Part shown: positions 23,743 to 29,929 of the stretch, piece after piece
Layout of the letters: the number at the start of each line of letters is the position of its first letter
How positions within the stretch are numbered: position 1 is the first letter of the stretch
Origin: an uncultured Alphaproteobacteria bacterium
GTDB lineage: Bacteria > Pseudomonadota > Alphaproteobacteria > Sneathiellales > Sneathiellaceae
Assembly (NCBI GenBank): GCA_937910835.1
Contig: CALEMG010000307.1
Span: 1-29,929 of the forward strand
Length of the DNA: 29,929 bases
Direction: 5' to 3'
The notes under the pieces: model-generated
Told to the model about the DNA's origin: nothing
What the model saw: the letters and a program-made list of their open reading frames with translations, nothing else
The model's database searches: none
Program-made: the position numbers and the translations under genes

Positions 23743-24513
23743 CTAGTCCGCATAGCCTGGCAATTGCCGGTCGAGTTTGCGCAGGAGTGCACTCCAGGCA
23801 ATCCCGGAAACGGCGGTCAAGCCTTTCTCCCCTTGTTTTGCCGTCACTTCCATAACGCTGTCGGATGGGTAACGAAGCTTGCGGCCACCCGCGAGGCTGG
23901 CAACCTGCATCTCGCAGGCGCGCTCCAAGAAATACATGCTCAAAAATGCATCGCGGACCGTCGGGCCGAGCGCGAGCGTGCCATGGTTCCAAAGCAGCAT
24001 TAAATCCTTATCGCCCAGATCTTTCTGCAGGCGCGGCCGTTCGTCATGATTAAGTGCGACGCCTTCATACTCATGGTAGGCAAGCTGTTCTCTTATGAGT
24101 AGTGCTGTCTGGTTGAGTGGCAATAGCCCCTCTTCCTGTGTCGCAACGGCGGTGCCGGCAGCTGTATGCAGATGCATGACGCAACCAGCATCGTGCCGAA
24201 CTTCATGTACAGCAGAGTGTATTGTGAAGCCGGCGGGATTCACAGGATACTCACTTTCACCGACAATGTCGCCGTTCATGTCAATTTTGACCAAGGACGA
24301 GGCGGTGATTTCATCAAATGTCATGCCATAGGGGTTAATGAGAAAATGGTTGTCGTCTCCCGGCAGGCGCGCGGAGATATGGGTGAAAATCAGATCATCC
24401 CAGCCAAAAAGCGAGACTAGTCGATAGGCCGCTGCGAGATCGGTCCGGATTTCCCATTCAGCGTTACTGAATTGCTCACGTCGCGATGATTTCTGTACTG
24501 TGGCCAAGCTCAT
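23743..24513 (-). CDS. Class II aldolase/adducin family protein
   Basis: 256 residues, PF00596. Zinc ligands His114 and His116 in CVMHLHTAAGTAVA and a third histidine in LMLLWNHGTLALGP near 185; FTHISARLPGDDNHFLINPYG is the usual substrate-binding N-terminal block, followed by DEITASSLVKIDMNG. Members include fuculose- and ribulose-phosphate aldolases and epimerases, but this adducin-like subgroup (LFGWDDLIFTHIS) lacks known function in most bacteria and a sugar-phosphate substrate is not assured. The start follows GGGAG. The 193 bases between it and the msrA start contain nothing I can support beyond an eight-codon frame. It is divergent from the chemoreceptor gene across 230 bases that must contain both promoters. 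Confidence 0.9.
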   Translation of the reverse strand: MSLATVQKSSRREQFSNAEWEIRTDLAAAYRLVSLFGWDDLIFTHISARLPGDDNHFLINPYGMTFDEITASSLVKIDMNGDIVGESEYPVNPAGFTIHSAVHEVRHDAGCVMHLHTAAGTAVATQEEGLLPLNQTALLIREQLAYHEYEGVALNHDERPRLQKDLGDKDLMLLWNHGTLALGPTVRDAFLSMYFLERACEMQVASLAGGRKLRYPSDSVMEVTAKQGEKGLTAVSGIAWSALLRKLDRQLPGYAD

Positions 24514-24743
24514 TCTAATCTCCCGTGTTAAGTTTCCAAGGTTGGGGCATCAATCTGAAAGCCGCGTATAAACCCGGAATACATATATTTTCTGTTTCTT
24601 CTGATAGTTGAGTGTAGCGGATGTTTTTGCTCAAGAGCAATTCCCTTTTATCCCCACGTGCCCTAACGCGGTGTTAATAATTATACGGTAATTCTATATA
24701 AGTCATTACAAGTAAAGAGTGGCCGAGTGGGCTGATTTAACAG

Positions 24744-27104
24744 ATGATGAAAAAAATTATCCAGTTTTTCAAGAAAAAGAGCAGTATTTTCAAGAAAAAG
24801 ATCAGCCCGGAAGAAGCGGGGGGCGAGGTAAAATATTCCAAATTTGGAATTGGTCCTCGGCTTATTGCAGCATTCTCCATCGTTGCGATTCTAACTATTG
24901 CTATTTCCGCAATCAGCTGGGTCAGCCTGGGGGTAATCACAACTGCGCAGGAAGAGCTTATTAATGAGAAAGTTCCTGCGATCTCTCATGCCTTGAAACT
25001 CGCAAACGAAACAACGGCGCTCGCGGCGGCCGCGCCGCAGCTTAGCACGGCGAGAACGGAAGCTGAGCGTCTCCTGAGCTTTAAAAGTATCACCAATACG
25101 GGCAAAAAAGCTTCTGAGGAGTTGAGTTTACTCAGTGAGTACTTGAATGAGAATGCATCACTTCAGAAAGTTGATGATGGCCTGAAAAAAATGCTGGAAA
25201 GTCTTGCTCGGCTTAATGAGCAGGTTAAACAGCGCATTGAATATTCGAAACAGCTTCAGTCGACAGCTCCCGGCCTCTCTGTCGCCCGCGACGTACTTGA
25301 TACCGGGCTGAGCTCGTTCCTGCTCCCTCTGAGGGTGCAGGTAATCAAGAATTCCGATAAATGGAATGAGATGCTTTCGCAGTCTGTCGGTCAGGCGTTG
25401 ACGGGAGTACGGCCGAAATATGATACGTCCGAGCTCTCGAGCGAGACCCTTAGTATTCTGCGTTTTCAGGAAGATATCTTCTCTTTCAAGAGCAGTGGGT
25501 ATCAAATGCTGAGCTTGCTGACGGAGGGTTTGCTGGAGAGTGATATTGATGCTGTTAAAGATTTTGAAGCCATTTTCTTGTCTTCGATTGCATCGATGGG
25601 CACACCACTGGACGCAATTGAAAAACAGACATCGAAAGGACGGACGCAGGAATTGTCTGAGTTGTTCGCCGATTTTCTGGCCATGGGCGTCGAAGAAAGC
25701 ACTTCGAGCTCGGTAAATATTTTTAAGACCCGAATTAAGGAACTGGAGGCTGCGAAAGCTGCCGAGGGCATTGTAAGCGAAAGTCGGTTTTTGACCGGGA
25801 TCCTCGTTAATAATGTAAATACCTTTACGGCGGAAATTGAGGAATCTCTGGGCACTGCAGGTCAGCAAAATGCCACACTTGCGAATACGACAAAGATAAC
25901 CCTGCTGGCCTGCGCAGTGATTGCCTTGTTGATTACAATCGCGATCGGCTGGCTTTATGTCCGACGGAATATAATTCGTCGACTGATGCTTCTAGTGGCT
26001 TCTGCACGGCGGCTTTCCGAGGGGGATCTGTCTTCAAGCATCTACCGCGACGGTCGCGATGAAATTGCCCAGATGGGCCATGCTCTCGTCGGGTTCCGCA
26101 ATACTGCTCGGGAAGCTGAAGTAGCGCGCGCGGACGCAGAAGTTGAACGGCAGAAGCGTGAGGAAGAAAAAGGCAAGCGTGAGGAAGATCAGCGCAATGC
26201 TGAAAAAGCGGCCCGCGAAGAGCGTGAGCGGCTTGAACGCGAATCTGCGGAAACGAAAGCCAGAGAGCGGAACCAGCTCGCCGATACATTCGAGGGCAGC
26301 GTGAAGCATCTGGTTGAAAGATTTGCTGCCGCTGCTTCGGAAATGACGGGTATGTCGCAGTCAATGACCAAGTCCGCCGAAGATACTACGCAGCGGTCCG
26401 CGACTGTCGCTTCGGCGTCAGATCTTGCAACATCCAGCGTCAATTCAGTTGCGGCTGCAACAGAGGAACTTACCTCTTCCATCAATGAAATCAGCCGTCA
26501 GGTCAACCAAGCTGCGGCCATTGCAGGAGATGCTGTCTCTGAAGCCGAACGGACCAATATAATGGTTACGTCGCTGAACGAGGCTGCGTCCAAAATCGGC
26601 GATGTCGTTGGTCTGATTAATGACATTGCGGGGCAAACCAATCTGCTCGCTCTGAACGCGACGATTGAAGCTGCGCGCGCCGGCGATGCTGGTAAGGGAT
26701 TAGCGGTTGTCGCAAGTGAGGTTAAGAGCCTGGCCGCCCAGACCGCTAAAGCAACAGAGGAAATCTCTGAGCAGATCAAGGCTGTTCAAGAGGAGACTGG
26801 AAACGCTGTTGGGGCTATTGGCGGTATCACAACGACCATCGGCAAGATCAATGAGATTGCAACTTCAATTTCCGCTGCGGTGGAAGAGCAAGGTGCTGCG
26901 ACCGTCGAGATCAGCCGTAGCGTTCAGCAAGCCGCCGAGGGATCACAAGAGGTCTCCCAGAATATCGTGTCCGTGAGAAATGCAGCGGAATCGACTGGAA
27001 AATCGGCGCAGGAAGTCGAAGAAATCTCGGACGGCCTTGCCAAGGAAGTCACTGAACTGGACCAGCAGGTAGAAGGGTTTCTTGCGCAAGTTCGCGCCAG
27101 CTAA
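24744..27104 (+). CDS. Methyl-accepting chemotaxis protein with large periplasmic sensor
   Basis: 786 residues, longer than the usual ~550. A very basic N-terminus (KKKSSIFKKK) precedes TM1 at ~40-64. The periplasmic sensor (~65-380) is helical and its LANETTALAAAAPQLSTARTE stretch recalls the TorS-type sensor domain; ligand unknown. TM2 is ~384-405 (LLACAVIALLITIAIGWLYV), HAMP to ~458, then a long charged coiled coil (~460-530, E/R/K-rich). The signalling hairpin tip is DIAGQTNLLALNATIEAARAG (about 625-645) with flanking methylation helices. There is no C-terminal NWETF-type CheR tether. Start: MM at 24744 or 24747; the ribosome-binding site is weak. No che genes are adjacent. A strong terminator follows. 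Confidence 0.94.
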   Translation: MMKKIIQFFKKKSSIFKKKISPEEAGGEVKYSKFGIGPRLIAAFSIVAILTIAISAISWVSLGVITTAQEELINEKVPAISHALKLANETTALAAAAPQLSTARTEAERLLSFKSITNTGKKASEELSLLSEYLNENASLQKVDDGLKKMLESLARLNEQVKQRIEYSKQLQSTAPGLSVARDVLDTGLSSFLLPLRVQVIKNSDKWNEMLSQSVGQALTGVRPKYDTSELSSETLSILRFQEDIFSFKSSGYQMLSLLTEGLLESDIDAVKDFEAIFLSSIASMGTPLDAIEKQTSKGRTQELSELFADFLAMGVEESTSSSVNIFKTRIKELEAAKAAEGIVSESRFLTGILVNNVNTFTAEIEESLGTAGQQNATLANTTKITLLACAVIALLITIAIGWLYVRRNIIRRLMLLVASARRLSEGDLSSSIYRDGRDEIAQMGHALVGFRNTAREAEVARADAEVERQKREEEKGKREEDQRNAEKAAREERERLERESAETKARERNQLADTFEGSVKHLVERFAAAASEMTGMSQSMTKSAEDTTQRSATVASASDLATSSVNSVAAATEELTSSINEISRQVNQAAAIAGDAVSEAERTNIMVTSLNEAASKIGDVVGLINDIAGQTNLLALNATIEAARAGDAGKGLAVVASEVKSLAAQTAKATEEISEQIKAVQEETGNAVGAIGGITTTIGKINEIATSISAAVEEQGAATVEISRSVQQAAEGSQEVSQNIVSVRNAAESTGKSAQEVEEISDGLAKEVTELDQQVEGFLAQVRAS

Positions 27105-27120
27105 TTCTTGAAATAACTGA

Positions 27121-27176
27121 AAAAGGCAGTAGTTACAGGCGAAATATCCTGAAATAAGTACTGTCTTTTATTTTTC
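27121..27176 (+). terminator. Intrinsic terminator after the chemoreceptor gene
   Basis: AAAAGGCAGTA at 27121-27131 pairs with TACTGTCTTTT at 27159-27169 (eleven pairs, one G-U), followed by ATTTTTC. The loop contains a smaller inner hairpin (CAGG/CCTG). It lies 16 bases after the chemoreceptor stop. Confidence 0.75.
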
Positions 27177-27328
27177 TAATATTCGCTCGTAATAATTGAT
27201 TAAAACAAGCATATAACTATCGTTTATGCTTACTCTATAAAAACAATATATTTTTTTCTGGTCAAAACGCATTCTTTGAGTCACAGTTACCGAGCAATAA
27301 AAAAGAATAACGTTTTAAACTGGGAGGT

Positions 27329-27344
27329 GGACGCCAAGGCGTCC
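27329..27344. promoter_or_regulatory. Perfect 16-base palindrome upstream of the liv-type operon
   Basis: GGACGCCAAGGCGTCC has two perfect seven-base arms around AA, standing out as GC-rich in an otherwise AT-rich 302-base gap (27105-27406). The spacing of two is too tight for a good RNA hairpin, so a protein-binding site such as a repressor operator is more likely. It lies 62 bases before the GTG start of the ATPase gene. Apart from this and the terminator at 27121, I see no clear promoter or gene in the gap. Confidence 0.4.
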
Positions 27345-27406
27345 GGAAGCGTATTCATAATAATTTTGAAGATGCATCTGGAAGCTTGTGCAGCCATTAG
27401 TTATGA

Positions 27407-28222
27407 GTGAACAAAAACACAAATAGTATAAATTCTGAGGACACTTCAGCGACGGATGCGCTGTTAAGTGTCCAGGATGTAAGTGTTCATTTTGGCGGCA
27501 TCGTCGCGTTAGACGGTGTGTCATTTGATATTCCTTCGGGTCAAATCGTCGGGCTAATTGGTCCAAATGGGGCCGGGAAAACGACCCTGTTCAATTGTAT
27601 AAGTCGCCTCTATGACGTGAACTGGGGCGATATCCTTTTTTCCGGGCACTCCATCCTTAAGAGCCCAGTTCACAGGATGAGTGAGATTGGCCTTGGTCGG
27701 ACATTTCAAAATCTCGCGCTATTCTCTAACCTGAGCGTTCTTGACAATATCATGATTGGTGGGCATTCGACTGCAAACTCGGATTACATCAGCAATGCGC
27801 TGCACTTGCCCTGGATAAAGCGAGAAGAGAAGGAGCTTCGACAGCGGGCTTTTGAAATGCTCAAGTTTATGGAACTTGAAGACACGGCTTTGCAACGGAT
27901 CGGAGATCTTTCTTTCGGAATACAAAAACGGCTCGAGATCGCCCGGGCACTGTTGAGTAATCCCAAACTTCTTCTGATGGATGAGCCTGCGGGAGGGCTC
28001 AATCACAATGAGTTGTCTCTCCTTCTGAATACAATCCGTCGAATTCGCGACGAGTTTGGCACAACAGTTTTGCTGGTGGACCATCATATGGGCGTGGTTA
28101 TGGATGTTTCCGAGAAAGTGGTTGCACTCAACTTTGGCCGCAAGCTTGCCGAAGGGCCGCCCGCTGAAATCCAGCAACATCCTGATGTTATTGAAGCGTA
28201 TCTGGGGACGGGCAAGAAATGA
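27407..28222 (+). CDS. livG: Branched-chain amino acid-type ABC transporter ATP-binding protein (LivG-like)
   Basis: 271 residues from a GTG start at 27407. Walker A GPNGAGKTT, Q-loop region TFQNLALFSNLSVLDN, signature LSFGIQKRLEIARAL (a variant of LSxGxQ typical of part of the LivG group), Walker B LLLMDEP with the following GGLN, and a switch histidine in VDHHMGVVM. C-terminal DVIEAYLG ending is characteristic of LivG. It would energise uptake of branched-chain amino acids, amides or other small carboxylates; the substrate-binding gene is not in view. An ATG at 27403 is out of frame and would stop after seven codons. The gene overlaps the next by four bases (ATGA). Confidence 0.88.
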   Translation: MNKNTNSINSEDTSATDALLSVQDVSVHFGGIVALDGVSFDIPSGQIVGLIGPNGAGKTTLFNCISRLYDVNWGDILFSGHSILKSPVHRMSEIGLGRTFQNLALFSNLSVLDNIMIGGHSTANSDYISNALHLPWIKREEKELRQRAFEMLKFMELEDTALQRIGDLSFGIQKRLEIARALLSNPKLLLMDEPAGGLNHNELSLLLNTIRRIRDEFGTTVLLVDHHMGVVMDVSEKVVALNFGRKLAEGPPAEIQQHPDVIEAYLGTGKK

Positions 28223-28932
28223 GTCAATTGCTTGATGTAAAAGGGCTTGAAGCGTCATATGGCCCGACGAAAGTTCTGCACGGGCTGGATTTCAGTCTAG
28301 ACCAGGGCGGGGTTACAACAATTCTCGGCGCGAATGGCGCCGGTAAAACAACAACACTTCGCGCAATCAGTGGGATGGTTACCCGAAAAGGGACGATACA
28401 GCTAGAAGGCGCGGAACTTTCCGCCCTGCAGACAGCGGATATCACACGTAAGGGCATTGCCCATGTTCCGGAGGGACGCGGAACGTTCGTGAGAATGTCT
28501 GCGGAAGACAATTTACGTCTTGGAGCCTATAGCCGGAGCGACAGAGCGGGCATTGCCGAAGATATTGAGCGGGTTTATAGCTATTTCCCTATCCTCAAGC
28601 AGCGGCGAGGTCAGCAGGCGGGCACGTTAAGTGGCGGTGAAGCACAGATGCTGGCCGTTGGCCGGGCTTTGATGTTACGGCCGCAGCTTTTGTTGCTTGA
28701 TGAACCTTCTTTTGGCCTTGCGCCGCTAATTGTTCAGGAACTCTTTGATATCCTGAAAAGAATCAATGTGGAAGAAGGGGTGAGTATGCTGCTGGTCGAG
28801 CAAAACGCGTCGCTGGCGCTTGAGCTGGCCGATCATGCCTATTTGCTGGAAACGGGAAATATCGTTATCTCCGGCACCTCGGAATCAATTCTTGAAAATG
28901 AGACCGTTCGTCGGTCCTACTTAGGGTATTAG
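28219..28932 (+). CDS. livF: Branched-chain amino acid-type ABC transporter ATP-binding protein (LivF-like)
   Basis: 237 residues, normal LivF length. Walker A GANGAGKTT, LivF-type HVPEGRGTFVRMSAEDNLRLG, signature LSGGEAQMLAVGRAL, Walker B LLLLDEPSFGLAP and switch histidine region LLVEQNASLALELADHAYLLETG, all diagnostic of LivF; residue H before the loop is replaced by N in EQN, as is normal for LivF. It ends VRRSYLGY. Works as the second ATPase with the LivG-like protein. Its start overlaps the preceding stop (ATGA), so the two are coupled. Confidence 0.93.
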   Translation: MSQLLDVKGLEASYGPTKVLHGLDFSLDQGGVTTILGANGAGKTTTLRAISGMVTRKGTIQLEGAELSALQTADITRKGIAHVPEGRGTFVRMSAEDNLRLGAYSRSDRAGIAEDIERVYSYFPILKQRRGQQAGTLSGGEAQMLAVGRALMLRPQLLLLDEPSFGLAPLIVQELFDILKRINVEEGVSMLLVEQNASLALELADHAYLLETGNIVISGTSESILENETVRRSYLGY

Positions 28933-28941
28933 GACGTTCCC

Positions 28942-29814
28942 ATGGATCTTTTTCTGCAGCAATTACTAACTGGTATCGCAAATGGCGCTATTTACGCGTG
29001 CCTGGCACTTGCGGTCGTGATGATTTATCAGGCCATCGATCATTTCAATTTTGCACAGGGCGAAATGGCGATGTTCAGCACCTATATCTGCTGGGCGATG
29101 ATTGCGGGCGGCGTGCCCTACTGGCTTGCGTTCTTTGCGACGATCATTATTTCCTTTGTCGGTGGGCTCGCGATTGAGCGGATCATCTTTAAGCCACTTC
29201 ACAGCGCGCCGGTTCTGAGCCATATCGTTGTCTTTATTGGCCTTGTCGCCATTTTTAATAGTACTGCCGGCGCGATTTGGGATCACAATATCAAGACATT
29301 CCCCTCGCCCTTTCCGGAAGGATCTTTCGGGGGGCTGATTGGGCTGCATGAAGTTGGCATGTTCTTTGTGACGCTGCTTTTGTTATTGGCAATTTTCTGC
29401 TTTTTCCGTTTTACACGGGTTGGCATGGCCATGCAGGCGGCGGCGGCCAATCCTGATTCTGCCGGGCTCGTCGGCATTCGGGTCGGCTGGATGCTGGCCT
29501 TGGGCTGGGGGTTGGCCGCAGCAATCGGCGCTGTGGCTGGAATGATGATTGCACCGATCGTCTTTTTGGAACCGAACATGATGCTGGGTATTCTTCTCTA
29601 TGGTTTTGCGGCCGCGATCGTCGGCGGGATAACAAGCCCGGGAGGGGCTGTCGCCGGTGGCTTTTTGGTTGGCATTATCGAAAATATGGCAGGAACGTAT
29701 ATTCCGGCCATTGGCAGTGAATTGAAACTGACGGTTGCTCTGATTTTGATCGTGACCGTTCTGTTGTTCAAGCCCAACGGCTTGTTCGGTAAAACCATTG
29801 TGACCAGGGTATAA
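28942..29814 (+). CDS. livH: Branched-chain amino acid-type ABC transporter permease (LivH-like)
   Basis: 290 residues with about eight membrane segments. Family hallmarks (PF02653): LLTGIANGAIYACLALAVVMIYQ at the N-terminus, HFNFAQGEMAMFSTYICW, FKPLHSAPVLSHIVVFIGL, the cytoplasmic coupling loop MQAAAANPDSAGLVGIRV and the GGITSPGGAVAGGFLVG helix pair. It ends LFKPNGLFGKTIVTRV, the usual LivH terminus. The ATG follows AGGAC nine bases after the livF-like stop. It should pair with the LivM-like protein that follows. Confidence 0.93.
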   Translation: MDLFLQQLLTGIANGAIYACLALAVVMIYQAIDHFNFAQGEMAMFSTYICWAMIAGGVPYWLAFFATIIISFVGGLAIERIIFKPLHSAPVLSHIVVFIGLVAIFNSTAGAIWDHNIKTFPSPFPEGSFGGLIGLHEVGMFFVTLLLLLAIFCFFRFTRVGMAMQAAAANPDSAGLVGIRVGWMLALGWGLAAAIGAVAGMMIAPIVFLEPNMMLGILLYGFAAAIVGGITSPGGAVAGGFLVGIIENMAGTYIPAIGSELKLTVALILIVTVLLFKPNGLFGKTIVTRV

Positions 29815-29818
29815 TAAT

Positions 29819-29929
29819 ATGGCAACCGATGTAGAAACGCGTATGGATACTAAATTGAACGTCGGCGCGAAAATCCCTTTCAAGTGGGTCATTCCCTTCA
29901 TTGTGATTGGCGCAGTCTTGCCCTTTTTT
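29819..29929 (+). CDS. livM: Branched-chain amino acid-type ABC transporter permease (LivM-like), 3' truncated
   Basis: Only the first 37 codons are in the window. The ATG at 29819 follows AGGGT and lies four bases after the livH-like stop. The product begins MATDVETRMDTK and reaches a hydrophobic stretch WVIPFIVIGAVLPFF, the first membrane helix expected for LivM. Identity is mainly from position in the G-F-H-M order and this N-terminal layout. Confidence 0.75.
   Translation, partial: MATDVETRMDTKLNVGAKIPFKWVIPFIVIGAVLPFF

Noticed and set aside
24716..24745. GTGGCCGAGTGGGCTGA resembles the D-arm region of a serine or leucine tRNA
   Set aside because: No TTCGA-type T-arm, no acceptor stem and no anticodon arm follow; the sequence runs directly into the chemoreceptor start. 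Chance similarity.
1..29929. Mobile elements, prophage, CRISPR arrays or defence genes
   Set aside because: No transposase, integrase, phage structural gene, repeat-spacer array or known defence domain was found in any frame examined.

Overview
The window looks like ordinary chromosome of a heterotrophic, probably marine or otherwise osmolyte-using alphaproteobacterium. This is inferred from gene content: an alpha-type Nfu N-terminal domain, a ChoXWV choline transporter with the five ligand-cage residues known from Sinorhizobium ChoX, a betaine-homocysteine methyltransferase, a FixK/FNR-type box, and base composition near one half GC. No rRNA, tRNA, insertion sequence, phage gene or CRISPR array is visible. 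Genus cannot be set from the sequence alone.

Layout. 1-465: 3' end of a cyclase/kynurenine-formamidase-like gene. 594-2985: a tandem-domain NifU-like protein, a small unknown protein and an OsmC protein on the minus strand, then a CDP-alcohol phosphatidyltransferase. 3067-7667 (plus): a metallo-beta-lactamase-fold hydrolase, the choXWV choline importer with a hairpin between choX and choW, and a glutathione S-transferase. 7674-14234 (minus): betaine-homocysteine methyltransferase, DUF4389 protein, ICMT-like methyltransferase, serine/alanine-glyoxylate-type aminotransferase, two MFS exporters with a 1-base overlap, and an unknown 180-residue protein. 14507-18901 (plus): an MFS gene broken by an in-frame TAA, then SDR, pirin and old-yellow-enzyme family genes. 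18943-19787 (minus): two small lipoproteins. 20006-21804: a small membrane protein behind a FixK/FNR-like box, a DsbA-type isomerase (minus) and an HD-domain protein. 21826-24513 (minus): EamA transporter, exported MsrA, class II aldolase. 24744-27104: a large chemoreceptor. 27407-end: branched-chain amino-acid-type ABC genes in the order G-F-H-M, the last one cut by the window edge.

The clearest shared theme is choline/betaine use. ChoXWV would import choline; Bmt would move a methyl group from betaine to homocysteine to give methionine and dimethylglycine; the neighbouring aminotransferase fits downstream glycine/serine/glyoxylate metabolism. The choline-to-betaine oxidation genes (betA/betB) and the dimethylglycine/sarcosine demethylases are not in the window.

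The most notable observations are individual gene anomalies, not a new multi-gene system: ChoW appears to lack about 28 internal residues including one membrane segment; the first NifU domain of the Nfu-like protein has lost its CxxC while a second, intact NifU domain is fused behind it; and one MFS transporter is interrupted by a stop codon. I do not see convincing evidence for an undescribed defence, mobile or biosynthetic system here.
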